Source: Eucommia ulmoides (Eukaryota; Streptophyta; Magnoliopsida; Garryales; Eucommiaceae). Taken from it: a DNA stretch of 64,000 nt. Below the pieces are notes generated by a model, which was not told the DNA's origin, searched no databases, and worked only from the letters and a program-made list of their open reading frames with translations. The stretch spans positions 11,925,616 through 11,989,615 of the forward strand of contig CM028333.1 in the NCBI GenBank assembly GCA_016647705.1. Direction: 5' to 3'. A program made the translations under genes and the position numbers. Position 1 is the stretch's first letter. Each line of letters begins with the position of its first letter. Shown one piece after another: positions 11,661 to 23,236 of this stretch.

Positions 11661-12376
11661 AGGTGTTCCATATCCGCAGTAGCCAACCACTAGTACGATG
11701 GGACTTTACTACCATTTCTCTAGACAAAGCCCTCATTAGATTTTATTGGTATGTTGTTATTCAGACAAGATCCACAACTATATTTTTTGGTCTGTAATAA
11801 TTAATCTAGGTTATTTGGATTTTCTTGACTGCTAATGTTTAGATTTTGATGAATTACCTAGACTTGATCTAATTAGTTACATTTATTATCTTTAATGATG
11901 ATCCACATCGTATTTGTTGAGAATGGTTTTGATGTGTTATTTATCTATAAAGTGAAAGTTTTGTGCTTAAAAAGAGATTAAATAAGTTTTTAAAAGTTGA
12001 TCCAATGAGCATTATGATGAATGCCTAAAGTGAGTTACATGAGTTGGTTTCCTCCTCCGTAAATTTTGTTTTTGAAGATGATAAAGAAAGAGAAATTAGA
12101 TGATGTTTTATTAATGGGGAGAATTAATTGATGTGTGATTAAGGGGGAGTATGTAAAAAAAAAAAAATGCTTTAATTGAGTATTTTAAATTTGTGTAAAA
12201 GGGGAGAAATTAGTAATGTTTGCTTTAATGAGTATTTTAATTTGTGCATTATTGAAATCTTCATTATGATGCTTTAATGAGTTAAAGAACCCGTCCTCGG
12301 ATTCAGGTGGAATGTGGTTATATTTCATTTTGAAGAAAACATCAAAGTTAATTGTTATCAACAAAAAGGGGGAGAT
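11661..12376 (+). other. Element B 3' non-coding region and polypurine tract
   Basis: No gene is seen. A phrase containing 'tttaatgagtattttaa' is repeated two to three times (12170-12290). The region ends in the polypurine tract aaaaagggggagat (about 12363-12376), directly before the right LTR. Confidence 0.7.
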
Positions 12377-14499
12377 TATTGATCCTAAGATTTTGATGAA
12401 CAATTAAGTATTGATGTTTTGATAGAACTAATATTTAATTGAGTGTTTCAGTGATTTAAAGATCCAATATTGAAGACGTTAAATTAAATGGATAAGAAAT
12501 GAAGATGTTAAGATGATGAAGAAGAATTAAGAGTTTGAAGAAATTAGGGAAAACAATCCAAGTGAATCTTAACTCTTAATATTTCATTTAGGAACACACA
12601 CATGGCACAAAATGTATTTTATCTTTTATGTGTGTTTTGATTAAGTTAAGTTGTTTGCTCCTATATAAAATAAGAAGAAATAATTTTGAATAAATAAAAT
12701 AGAATATAAGAATATTAGTGAAGCTAATCAAGAGAATAAAATGGTTAAAAGGGTGAAATTGTAAAAGAAAATAAGTTGAAAATGTATTCAGAGAAAAGAT
12801 CCAGGCACAGCAGCCAACTTGTGAGTCGACCGGACATAGAAGCTGTAACATCCTGTATCTCTAAATCGATCGACAGGTCGACTGACCAAGAAGGGCTGAA
12901 CTTTTTGAATCAACAAGTCGACCGATATGTTGACCGGTGAAGTAGTACTGAACTCTCTCAATCTGTGAGTCGACCAGGTGGTCGACTTATGCACACAGCG
13001 GCGATAGCTTAGCTTCAACCTGAGTTGGGCAGTCGACCGAACACACTGTTTCAGGATACTATTTGATCCAAGATTATATCCAAAAGTAACCATTTTTGGT
13101 TGGGATTTGAGAGATATTTAGGGGATATTATCTATATTTAAGATATGGTTCATATACTAATTAAATCCTATTAATATGGTTAATTAAATATTAATATTTC
13201 TCAATTTGGTACTTGAAATAGATTCTATACTTATTTATTAAGATTTAGAAATACTTTGGGGGGGTTTAATTGAGAGATTTGAAAGATGTTTTTAAGTGGA
13301 ATTGAACTTAAATGAAGTCCTTATGATATAAGGGATTTATAAGAACATTTATTTGTTATGACACATGTAAACTAGTCGTTAGAAGATGAATTACATATTC
13401 TTTTAAATAGACCTACGAATTTTATTTAGGACTAATCATTCATTGAGAGAGAGCTAAAAATGTTTATATAATTTATGAGCTTTTATAAGAGTTATCATTC
13501 TACAATATTGTGAGCTTTTTTAAGAGTGATTTTGAGAATCAATTGCGATCAATTTTTGTTGATACCGGATTTGAAGTTACATTGTTCTAATCATTATTTC
13601 TGTGGATTGCGGGTTAGATTTTTTCATATTGCTTATTATTTGTTTATTATTTTATATTTGAAAATTGATCTTAGAAATTGTTTCTGATTTTTTGAAGAAA
13701 ATATCTTTTGTAAACAATTTCTTGAAACTGATTACGTGCTCCAATTTGCTACTCATATCTTGTTGAAATCAAATTTTTGTATCTTATGTATTTCTATCAC
13801 TAGTTGGGATATTAATTGAGTTAGTGTTTATCTGGGGTGGTAGAAACTCCGAGTGAGATTTACTTCTTATCAATTTTTGTATTGGTGAGTTGTGATGGAT
13901 TAAATACTATTAGAAGTATTTAATCAGGGGTAATTGGGTTTTAGTCTCTTCCTGTAAAGAGATTGAGGTAGTGATTCTTCTTGGATAAGAATTGCATTGT
14001 GAGTGATTTGTAAATGTTCCATCCTTACCTATAAAAATGATAGTTGGAGTGTTTTGAGAGGTTTTGATTCTTGTGCCTTAATGTTAAAAAAAAGAATTAG
14101 GTTATTCTTTAACCTGTAAAAAGTAGAGGTTCTTCCTTAGCCTGAGAAAAGAATATTTTAAAGGTTGATTCTAAACCTGTAAAAGAATCGGTGTGGGGGT
14201 TTAGTTCCTACCTTTAAAGGGATTTTTATTTTAGTGGGTGTGACCTCCATGGAGCTCGGGGGACTGGATTAGCCAAGAGTAACTTGGTGAACCAATATAA
14301 ATCTTTTGTGTGCTTTTATATGTTTTTTCCTATTTTTGTTGTTTGGGTGTGCACTTAGTTGATTATATTATTCTGTTGTGTTATAAAGATAATAATTAAT
14401 TTAGGTTTAAAATTAATTATTTGATTTATTGAATTTTATTCTGATAATTTTTTAATTATCCAATTCGCCCCTCCTCTTGAGTATTCTACTGAGCCAACA
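12377..14499 (+). repeat. Right LTR of element B (2123 bp)
   Basis: A direct copy of 6300-8410 with the GTCGAC array at about 12815-13040. It ends in CCAACA at 14499 and is followed by the target duplicate taaag (14500-14504). The minus-strand open frame at 12788-13093 is accidental. Confidence 0.9.
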
Positions 14500-14504
14500 T
14501 AAAG

Positions 14505-15709
14505 GTATATGAAAACTTACCAAAAGTAATTTGATGATAGCTAAAGGCAAGAAAGATACCTCACTCTATCTCACAGAAGCCAAGTTATGCAGAAGAGAGG
14601 TAAATACAACCAAAAAAGAAGTCCCTATCGAGTTATGTCATAACCGTCTTGGACACATGAGTAAGAAAGATCTTAAAATCCTTTATAAGAAATAGTTCTT
14701 ACCAAGAATAAAGGTATACCGCTGCAAACTTGGGTTGATTATGTTATGGGAAAACAACACAAAGTTACATTTCATAATCGTTCCCCCATCTAGAAATATA
14801 AATATTTTAGATCTAATATAGACATATGTCTGTACAATGAGTCAGTAGGAGGTGCTCTTTACTTTGTGACTTTCATAGATGACCAATCTAGAAAAGTGTG
14901 AGCTTTTGCTTTGAAAACTAAAGATCAAGTGGTGGAAATTTTCAAGTAGTTTCATGTAAAAGTTGTGAGAAAAAATGGCAGATATTTGAAGTGTATGTAT
15001 GCAGATAATGGTGGTGAGTATTGTAGATCATTCGAAGACTACTATAGGAAATTCAGTATCAAGCTGAAAAAGTCAGTATCGAAGACACCTCAAAACAACA
15101 ATGTCATAGAAAGAATGAACAAAAGTATTTGTGAAAAAGTTAGACGTATGCTCTCAAATGCAAAATTGTAGAACTTCTTTTGGGGAGAGACAGTGAGGAC
15201 AACCGTTGATTTAATCAACATTTCTCCATCAGTTCCACTAAATTATGACATATCATAAAGGGTTTGGAGACATTTTTTATAAACACCTAAAAGTGTTTGG
15301 CTACAGAGAATTTGTCCATATTCTAAAAGATAAGAGGTTCAAGTTGGTTGGTAAGGAAAAATAATGCATCTTCATGGGATATGCCCATGAAGAGTTTGGC
15401 AATGAACTTTGGGATCCTATTAGCAAAAGGATTATAAGAAGTAAAGATGTGGTATTTCTTGAAGATCAAACAGTAGAAGACTTTGAGAAACTAGAAAAGC
15501 CACAAATAGATAAAATTCCAATAGATCCTAGACCTAACTCATCACCAACAAATTCTGTTGACCGAAAACAGGTACCAGATACTAATGATATTACTTTACT
15601 AGATGGTAGTTCAGAAAAAGTCAAACAAGAACTAAGAATATCTACTCGAGAGAGACAATCTAGTAGTAGAAATTCTTCTCAAAATTATATGATGTTCACT
15701 GAAAGATGA
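14505..15709 (+). pseudogene. Element H: pre-integrase and integrase region
   Basis: The Copia pol resumes right after the target duplicate of B. It shows 'ELCHNRLGHMSKKDL' (GAG_pre-integrase, zinc-binding His), then 'GGALYFVTFIDDQSRKVWAFALKTKDQV', 'YADNGGEYC' and 'KTPQNNNVIERMN' from the integrase core, and the C-terminal 'LWDPISKRIIRSKDVVFLEDQT'. This is a Tork/Tnt1-like order. It has several breaks and is not functional. Confidence 0.85.
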
Positions 15710-17290
15710 GAACTTGAGAGGTATGAAGAAACTGTCATAGATCAACATAGGGACGAGTGGTTAAATGCCACGCAAGAAAAAATAAAATCTTTGTATGAGA
15801 ACCATGCATTTGATTTGGTAAAATCATTGCAGGGTGGAAAAGTTCTCAAAAACAAGTGGGAATACAAGATAAAAAACGAAGAACACTCCTCACAATCACA
15901 TTATGAAGCAAGATTAGTTGTTAAAGGATTAGGGTATATGAAGGGTGTTTATTTCAACAAAATGTTTTCACCCGTGATGAAAATGTCTTCAGTCCGAGTT
16001 GTTCTTGGCCTTACAGTTGGTCTAGACTTGGAGGTTGAACAACTTGATGTAAAAGTTACATTTTTGTATGGAGATCTTGATAAGAAAATTTATATGGTGC
16101 AACCCGAAGGTTTCTTAGTCAAAGGGAAATAGAAACTGGTGTATAGATTGAAAAAAAAGTTTGTACGGTCTAAAACAGAAACCAAAGTAGTGGTATAGAA
16201 ATTTTGACTCATTTATAGAGAAAAATGAGTACAACTGAATAATGACGGATCACTACGCCTTCATCAAGATATTTTCTTATAGTGACTTTATTATTATTTT
16301 ACTCTATGTTAATGGCATATTAACCGTAGGCCATGGCAATGACAATATTAACGTGTTGAAGAAAGAGTTGAGCAAGTCCTTTATAATGAATGACTTAGGA
16401 CCAACAAAGAAGATTCTCGACATGACGATTACTCGTGACAGGCAGAATTTTAGAATCTAGATATCTCAAGAACGATATATTGAAAAGGTTCTTCAAAGAT
16501 TCGACATAAGTAAAGGTAAGTTTGTTCGTTCTCCACTTACAAGCCACTTCAAGCATTGCCCGAGATAATGTCATTTAAGTAAGGTGGAAATTTCATAAAT
16601 GAATAAGGTGGCTTATGCATCGGTAGCTAGCAATTTGATGTATGCCATAGTATTCACCAAACCAAACATCGCTCATGTAGTTGGTATTGTGATCCATTTT
16701 CTTTCAAATCTAGGAAATGAACATTGGGCGATAGTCAAATGGGTACTCAGGTATCTCAAGAGAACATCTAGTCAGTGTTTATATTTCGGCAATAGTAAAC
16801 CTGTATTGGAAGGATATACAGATGTATATATGGTTGACGATGTGAATACGAGAAAATCCATATCTAGATACCTGATAATATTTAGAGGATGAGTTGTTTC
16901 GTGGAAATCACGGTTATAAAAATGTGTTGCCTTATACAGCACATAAGTAGAACACTTCGCAATCAATGAAGAATGTAAGGAGATCCTGTGAATGAAGAAG
17001 TTCCTGCAAGAGTTGGGTAAGAATTATAGGAACTATATTATCTATTTCGATAGTCAGAGTGCAATCCACTTCAACAAAAACCTGACTTTTCACTCAAAGT
17101 CTGGACATACTGATGTGAGGTATCACTAGATTCTTAATGTGTTAGAAAATTAATTGTTATAGCTTTAGAATATCCACACTAATGATAACGAGGTCAATAT
17201 GATGACAAAAGCTCTACCGAGATAAAAACTATAGATTGCTAAGAAGTTGCAGGTTTAACTTGAACCCTAAATTGGTCGCAAGGGGAGTTT
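15710..17290 (+). pseudogene. Element H: reverse transcriptase and RNase H region
   Basis: RT similarity runs through 'EARLVVKGLGYMKGV', 'FSPVMKMSSVRVVLGL', 'VEQLDVKVTFLYGDL', 'IYMVQPEGF' and the palm region near 16290. RNase H similarity follows ('SNLMYAIVFTKPNIAHVVG', 'WVLRYLKRTS') and ends near 17260 with a tail resembling 'ADMMTKALPREK'. Then comes the 3' LTR. It has several breaks. Confidence 0.85.
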
Positions 17291-17322
17291 TGCAGGGTCA
17301 GTCACTTCCAATTGTGATAGAT

Positions 17323-17827
17323 TGATTCCAAAAATAGAAGTCCACAAATGGATAAAAGAAAAAAGAAGAAGCAGGTAAAAGGAACTAGAGGAAGCTAACC
17401 AAAATTAGAAAAATGTCGTACAGGAAAAATGTTTCAACTCTCTCCTATAAATAGAAGGGATGAGCAAAGAAAGATAATATAACTTTTTATGCAGAATAAA
17501 TAAATAAATAAATAAATAAATCCCTATGAAAGAGAAAAATCCCGAGAGAGACTTCCTGTGAGGAATAGTGAGAACCAATTTTTGACGATTTTATCCACAA
17601 ATTGAATATACATATTTTTGTATTATTTGGGAGATTCACCAATGAGTGAAGTTTGGAATCCTATTATTTGTTACAGTGGAAGTTTATGTAGCCTACGAGT
17701 TTTATTGTTTTTTACCTTCATTGAGGAACGTTTTCCACGCTAAAATTTTGGTGTTATTTCTGTTCTATTTTGGTTTAAAAAAACATATTGGGACTGTAGA
17801 AATCTTATTCTATTATCTTTCCCAACA
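17323..17827 (+). repeat. 3' LTR of element H (505 bp)
   Basis: It begins TGTGATAGATTG shortly after the end of pol and ends CCCAACA at 17827. A TATAAATA box lies at 17456-17463, and an AAAT microsatellite of about six units follows near 17496-17521. No second copy is in the window, so its ends rest on the TG...CA form and the position after RNase H. Confidence 0.7.
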
Positions 17828-18332
17828 CATATAACATAAACAGCTTGTAAACTAGGGTATATGTCCTCCACGAGCACATAATCATAACCCTGATCATTGT
17901 TTGGATGTTAAATATAACATTTGTTGACTAGAACGCATGTTATTTGTGGAATTTTTTTAATATTGTTTCATAAGGAAAACTATTAATTTCCATAGATCTT
18001 TTAGAGATATTTTGGTCATAATATTTTTGGCCTTTTCAAATTTGGGATTTAACAGTTCAAAAAGTCAAGTCAATGAGATTAGTTTGACCGTAAACAATTG
18101 GTATTAATTGGTAATTTGGTTCTTAATATAGGTTTTCCTGGTAATTTTTCCAAATAAGAAGGGACTAAGTTTACAATGCAATAGGCCATAAGAAAACATT
18201 TAGAACGAATCATAACACATAATAAAATACAATTCATACGGTTCATTTGGTTTAAAATTCAAAAACAGTTTTTAGCTTTCCATTGAGTGAAAACTATTTT
18301 CATAATCTAACCAAACAATCATTCTTACACAT
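17828..18332. other. Unassigned AT-rich region between elements H and I
   Basis: No coding frame is supported. The wording (for example 'aatcataaccctgatcattgtttgg') has the look of decayed Copia LTR or 3' non-coding sequence, but no partner copy is in the window. Confidence 0.3.
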
Positions 18333-18748
18333 GTACTTGTTGATTAAATTCGCACAATAACAATAATACGGAAATTAATTAAAGATCGTAATCATATTGA
18401 TTAAAAGGACATACATTTTAAAGAAATTATAGTCTATAAGTAATATTTTGATGAATATATTCAGTCCAACATGATTTTAATATTGAACTATAATAATTTA
18501 TATGTTAATCTCAACAAATGTAAGACCCTTCATTATCACGAATACTTATAACCATATTGACATGGATCGTAAGCCCAATAGTGTAGTATGAAACAAATGG
18601 CAACATGTAATCATTATTTATATGCATTGTTTCTTATCAGTTCTCATTACAATTTCTTAACAAAATAAAATTGTAATTGTAATTTCTCAATAATATAAAA
18701 TTGTTTGACTTTAACAAGTCATATGTCACTAATAATTCACCACGAGAT

Positions 18749-19170
18749 CTCAAAATATACAACTGTAATTCTTAAGGCACTATATCTTAATATATCATAT
18801 TGTATATTCAATTCAAATAATATAGTATGCAATAAAATATAAGCTTAATTGAACTTTATCCCCTATAGTTTAACCGATTTGCACTTACCCCCCGTGGTTT
18901 GAAAATCGCCACTTACCCCCCTGTGGTTAGATTTCCAATCCATTTATCCCCTGATATATAAGGAGGTAAGTGCAATAAATATTTGACCATAGGGGGGTAA
19001 GTGGCGATTTTCAAACCACAAGGGGTAAAGTGCAAATTGGCCAAATCACAAGGGGGTAAAGTGTTATTAATCCTAAAATATATAATTGTAATTCTTAAGG
19101 CTCGCAATACCTTAAGATACCATATTATATATTCAATTCAAATAATACGACAGACAATAATATAATAAGC
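18749..19170 (+). repeat. About 97-bp direct repeat flanking the hairpin element
   Basis: Copy 1 (18749-18844) and copy 2 (19071-19170) share 'gtaattcttaagg', 'tatattcaattcaaataata' and the closing 'ataagc' at roughly 80 percent by eye. The hairpin fills the gap exactly. The repeat is far too long for a normal target duplication, so the hairpin either inserted at the join of an older tandem duplication or helped form it. Confidence 0.65.
18848..19070. mobile_element. Foldback/MITE-like hairpin element
   Basis: The two halves are inverted repeats of about 95-100 bp. The left half contains 'tttgcacttaccccccgtgg' and then 'ttgaaaatcgccacttaccc', and the right half carries the reverse complements of both. 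The arms themselves repeat the phrase 'cacttaccccc.tgtggttt'. There is no coding capacity. Hairpins with this wording occur widely in plant genomes, but the transposase superfamily cannot be read from this copy. Confidence 0.7.
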
Positions 19171-19262
19171 AAAAAGATTTCAATTTTGTAAATCGCATAA
19201 CAATAATGATCAATGTTTATACGACATAATTATCGAAATAAGGAAAATTACAAAGGCTCCCA

Positions 19263-20700
19263 TTAAACCAAAGAATCAAAAGACTTGATGACACCTATAT
19301 TCACAACATGTTCCTTGAACACTATGGGCCTTAAACATATGATTAGAAGATCAGCTAGTATGGACTCAGTTCTTATATGCTCAATCACGATGTCTTCTTT
19401 CTTCACTAAGTCCTTGACTGTGAGGTACTTGATCTCCATATGCTTGGAATCCATACTAATCTTATTGTTATTAGAGTAGAACACAACTACATTATTGTCA
19501 CAATAAATCACAATAGTCAAGAGATGGAATTAACAACTTGCAATTCTAAGATCAGATTTCTTAGCCAAACAGCTTGAGATGATGCACCATAACAAACTAC
19601 AAACTCAGCATACATAGTCGAGGATGCAATTAGGCTTTTCTTGACAGTTTTGCACGTCTGCAAATTGAACCTTTTAAGCATACAATCGATATAGGCTCCA
19701 TGAGATAGCCCAAGAAGGTTTCAATATCTATCACGATGAATCTTAATACCTAGGACATAAGATGCTTGTCTGAGATCCTTCATGTCAAAATTAGCAGACC
19801 AAAAAGTTTTAGTATCATGCAGGAGATTCACATCACTACTAGCAAGCAGGACATCATCGACGTAGAGAATCATGAAAATGAACTTGCTCCCACTAATTTT
19901 TAAGTGGACGCACTGATCAAACTTGTTTTCTACAAAACCAAAAGATGTCACAATCTTATCAAATTTCAAGTACCACTGACGAGAAGCTTATTTGAGACCA
20001 TAAATGGACCTTTTTAATTTGCATACCATGTTCTCTTTTCTATTTTTCTTAAATCCTTCAGGCTGTAATATGTAGACCTCCTTACTCAAATCTCTATTAA
20101 AAAAAAAATTTGTCTTGACATCCATTTGGTGAAGCTCTAAGTCAAAAGGAGCTACCAATGCCAGAATTAGCCTAAAGAAATCTTTGGTGGAAACTGGTGA
20201 AAAAGTCTCTGTGAAATCAATTTTCCTCTCACACAATCAACACAAACTCCTAAGTTATCAGAATTAAGAGAAGAAAGAATTCTAGAATCAATTAAGCGTT
20301 TTACTAGTTCCTTAGAAATGTGCCCAAACGCTTATGCTACAATAACGAAGATCTTTTCTTAGTCAATGATCTTTTAGCGGCAGTATTTTCAACATTGTAA
20401 GAATAAGCAGATAATAATGACAATCTATAAAGCACATCAGATAAAACACAATTTTCAATCACTTTAGAGTTATAACTCATCTCAATTCTTTTATTTGCAA
20501 AAGTAAAATAATATTCAGTTTTGTAAAGTATTGAAAGAAAAAACAAATTCCTTCTAAACAAAGGTACACAAAAAACATTGTTCAAAACAAGTTGAAACCC
20601 AGAATCTAATTCTAAAACAATGGTTCCAATATGCTCAACACCAATCCCGATCTCATTGTCAACTTTAAGTTTTAATTCTTTCTCACTTGGTTTTCTCAAG
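19263..20700 (-). pseudogene. Element I: pol (pre-integrase, RT, RNase H)
   Basis: Reading from 20700 leftwards, a protease/pre-integrase stretch ('VFCVPLFRRNLFFLSIL') is followed by RT ('DFTETFSPVS', 'LELHQMDVKTNFF', 'VYILQPEGFKKN', 'KLKRSIYGLK', 'FIFMILYVDDVLLASS') and RNase H ('CDNNVVVFYSNN', 'DSKHMEIKYLTVKD', 'EHIRTESILADL'). The active-site YVDD box is visible near 19860. The whole is shorter than a complete Copia pol and has several breaks. Confidence 0.85.
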
Positions 20701-21530
20701 TTTCTTATCCCCTTGTTCCTTCTTATTCGTCTCTAACCAATTCTTAAACTTAAAGCAATCAACCCTCTTATGACCCTCCTTGTTGCAGCGGTAGCACTTA
20801 ATGACTGTGTTCTTGGCTTCCACATTTTTCTACTTCTCACTCCCACTTTCCTTGAAATTCTTACTTTTCCTATTACCGTGGAAGTTGGGCTTTCTAGTCT
20901 TTTTATCTCTCCTATAATTATTTAGCATTCCAGGAGTAACAAAATGAGCATATTCATTATTTTCTCTTTTCAACTTTTCTTCCTCAGCGACACATTTAGT
21001 GATCAGATTGTTCACACTCCAAGTTTGATTTTGGGTATTATAGACAGTCTTAATTTGGCTAAAAGAAGGTGATAGAGTGTTGAGAGCTTGATGAACAATG
21101 AACTTATTGGGAATGAGAATGTCTTGTGCCTTCAATCTAATTTGAAGATGTATCATTCTCATAACGAATTCACAAACGCCTTTTTATCTCATCATACCTC
21201 ATATTCAACAATTCATCCATAAAATACCCAATTTCAGCGTTGTTAGATGTCTGGTATACATTTCCTACAACAACGAGAAATTTCTTAGCATTATTACTCT
21301 CAGGTATTCTTCCAAGAAGATGCTCAGTAATGGACCCCTTGATTGAAATGAGACTGAAATGGTTCGATCTTTCCCTTCTCACATAATGAGATCTCTCAAC
21401 TTCAATGCTCTCATCAGTAGGTCGATGAGGTTTATCTTCACGCAGAGCCATGTCCAAGTCTATTATTCCTAAAGCAAACTTGATATTTTCCTTCTACCTC
21501 TTGCAAATTTTGTTGGTTAAGTCACTTAGG
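20701..21530 (-). pseudogene. Element I: gag region
   Basis: On the minus strand, 'KFALGIIDLDMALREDKP' and a helical region resemble Copia gag of the UBN2 type. They are followed by 'TLSPSFSQIKTVYNTQNQTW', a Lys/Arg-rich segment, and the zinc knuckle CYRCNKEGHKRVDC near 20750-20795. Gag packages the element RNA. There are a few breaks. Confidence 0.8.
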
Positions 21531-21780
21531 TGAAATAACCTCAACAATTCACAAGTAAACGTTCCAAATTGGAAAAAATTAAACAATATACCCAACAATT
21601 AAATTAATTTGTCCAATAACCCCCTTTGGGTAAGTAAATGTATAAATTAATCTAAAAAAATTTCCATCAATAAAATGAGAACTCAAAATCTTGCAAAGTT
21701 TGTTGGTTAAATCACTTCGGTGAATTCCTAAGCAAATGTTACGAATTGAAAAAATTAAATAATATTGTCCAACAACAACA
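21495..21780 (-). repeat. Tandem duplication at the gag start of element I
   Basis: The phrase with 'ttgcaaattttgttggttaa', 'gtcactt.ggtgaa' and 'aaaaaattaaa.aatat..cccaac' occurs at about 21495-21615 and again at about 21690-21775, spaced about 195 bp. It duplicates the junction between leader and gag. Confidence 0.6.
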
Positions 21781-22550
21781 GTGCATATTAGCGATATATA
21801 TACATATAATCAAAATAAGATGAAGTACCTTTGAACAATAATTTTTACTACACTTTTAAACTAATTAGTAAATTAGTTTATATGACTTAAAACTAAGGAG
21901 GAGAGTACACATTAAAAAAAATTAATTTAGAGAGATTAAGTACTACACTCCTATTCCATATAAACTAACATAATTTTTGGTACATTTTCAACAGAAAAAC
22001 ATACCAAAAAATAATTTTAAGCTAATTAAATCACATATAAGTAATAATTAACTAAAAAATATTTTTCATCCTCAAAATATAAAATACATTATCTAGAAAT
22101 ATAGAGGATAGAAAAACGAGTGCACAGGAAAAAGGGGACCCGAAACGGATCCTGGATGAATACACACGTGCCTCACTCGCTAAGCTAATTTAGTTGATTT
22201 AATTTTATGTAGTTGCTAATTGCAACAAAATTTATATTTTAGGGGCTCAAAGTGTAATTTAGTGTGTGACATAACATGACAGCATGGCTTGCCTGTCTAT
22301 TGGTTTCCAAATAAATACACTTATAACACTTTGATTCACGAGTTTGTCAATTTTCGATACCAGTGATCAACAGCAAGCATAAATCCTTCCCAAGGAAAGG
22401 AAATCAACACAGCCAAAGAAACACCCATTCTAGAGCGTAGATGTATACATTTTCCAACAATGATTTGAATCCAAAAATCAAATGCAGCATGTGCATAAAA
22501 TCCAACATGCAATATGAGTAGTAGAACTTCGTAATAAATAAAGAACGATC
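21781..22550. other. AT-rich stretch inside element I, origin unclear
   Basis: No coding sequence is seen. It does not read as Copia leader or gag. With 22555-23240 it forms about 1.5 kb of apparently foreign DNA between the leader and the gag of element I. Confidence 0.35.
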
Positions 22551-22554
22551 CAAT

Positions 22555-22924
22555 AAGCCCATCAGAATATATGTATGGTCCATAAATACCTTAGTTCCGG
22601 CCCAATACATCCCTTATTTCAAAATTTTAGGGCCCATTAAACACATTTAGGCCCAGTAGACCCAAAATTTATTCTAGTCAAACTTTAAGGTGTACGTTTA
22701 AATTTAAACTATTTGTGTCAAAGTGAAATTCTAGTCAAACTTTCGAGATACAAAGTGTCTAAATCCCTAATTCTAATTTCAATCCCCTTTGCAACTAAGA
22801 TTAGGGTTAGGGGTTACGCCGCCGACCCTCTGCAACTAAGATTCCGGTGTATGGGCCATACCGATAGATTAGGGTTAGGGGTTACGCTGCCGACCCCAAA
22901 CGCTAAGCCTACATGCTCGGCTAG
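22555..22924 (+). promoter_or_regulatory. Host-type promoter-like region with GGCCCA and telo-box motifs
   Basis: GGCCCA-type site II motifs lie at about 22593, 22631, 22650 and 22855. A TTAGGG-containing phrase, 'gattagggttaggggttacg', is duplicated at 22798 and 22867, and 'aaaccctaa' overlaps the start of the following ORF. Site II plus telo-box combinations are known from promoters of plant housekeeping and ribosomal-protein genes. The strand is opposite to element I, and promoter activity is inferred. Confidence 0.4.
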
Positions 22925-23236
22925 ATGAAAACCCTAAACGCAGAAATCGATAGCGTCATCGGATCAGAATCCAACCCGATATCCATCTCCGACTCTGTTC
23001 TAGCGACTGTAGTTGAGCATGTCCAAGTAAGACATTGTGACCAGATGGGGTTTCGGAGAATCCTCTTGGAGTTTGTCTTTTTTTTCCTCAATGACGAACC
23101 ATTTCGAGTTACCGGTGAGTGGGTCGAGTTTGAGCTAGAACATCCGGTGAGTCGAAATGGAATTCATGCTTTGAAATTTAGTGGTAGCCTTGAAGCGAAC
23201 CACGGATTAGGGGTATACGGCGATGGCAAAAATTAG
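22925..23236 (+). CDS. Unidentified exon-like ORF, 103 residues
   Basis: I do not recognise this product. The ORF begins MKTLNAEIDSVIGSES, followed by an acidic, Ser/Val-rich stretch ending EHVQ, directly before a good splice donor (gtccaag|taagac, about 23027). The later part (Phe-rich, then EWVEFELEHPV) may be intron read-through. Codon use is more GC-rich than in the surrounding DNA. With the promoter-like region upstream it resembles the first exon of a host gene, or a captured copy of one, lying antisense within element I. No second exon could be assigned. Confidence 0.35.
   Translation: MKTLNAEIDSVIGSESNPISISDSVLATVVEHVQVRHCDQMGFRRILLEFVFFFLNDEPFRVTGEWVEFELEHPVSRNGIHALKFSGSLEANHGLGVYGDGKN

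Larger units (their letters stand above)
6300..14499 (+). mobile_element. Element B: non-autonomous Sirevirus-like Copia LTR element with a passenger ORF
   Basis: It has two 2.1-kb LTRs, a perfect 5-bp duplication, an initiator-Met-type primer site and a polypurine tract, so its ends are complete. The interior (8411-12376) holds the C-terminal half of a Sirevirus-type gag, a TG microsatellite, a promoter-like stretch with CAGTCGAC motifs, and a second ORF of the 'putative plant transposon protein' type. No protease, integrase, RT or RNase H is present. The LTRs differ by about 7 percent over their first 230 bp by eye. A third LTR of the family starts at 37149. Confidence 0.9.
5930..17827 (+). 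mobile_element. Element H: broken Tork/Tnt1-like Copia element, split by element B
   Basis: Pieces of one Copia pol lie in order on the plus strand: protease (about 5930-6299), then after the 8.2-kb insertion the pre-integrase, integrase, reverse transcriptase and RNase H, ending near 17260. A 505-bp LTR follows. The left LTR and most of gag are not seen in the window, so the element is 5'-truncated. Polyprotein order PR-INT-RT-RH and the phrase FLEDQT after the integrase fit the Tork lineage. It carries roughly ten or more breaks and is a fossil. Confidence 0.85.
18338..19252 (-). repeat. 3' LTR of element I, enlarged and mosaic
   Basis: Its U5 edge tgttgattaaatt (18338) matches the U5 edge of the right LTR at 23560 for about 90 bp at roughly 80 percent. 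The inner edge ...ggaaaattaca sits against the polypurine-like aaggctcccatt (read as aatgggagcctt on the minus strand). The remainder does not resemble the right LTR by eye. About 320 bp of the excess is the hairpin element and one copy of its flanking repeat. Confidence 0.55.

Noticed and set aside
22798-22895. TTAGGG repeats as an interstitial telomere
   Set aside because: Plant telomeres are TTTAGGG arrays; here there are only two short, separate phrases, better explained as telo-box motifs.
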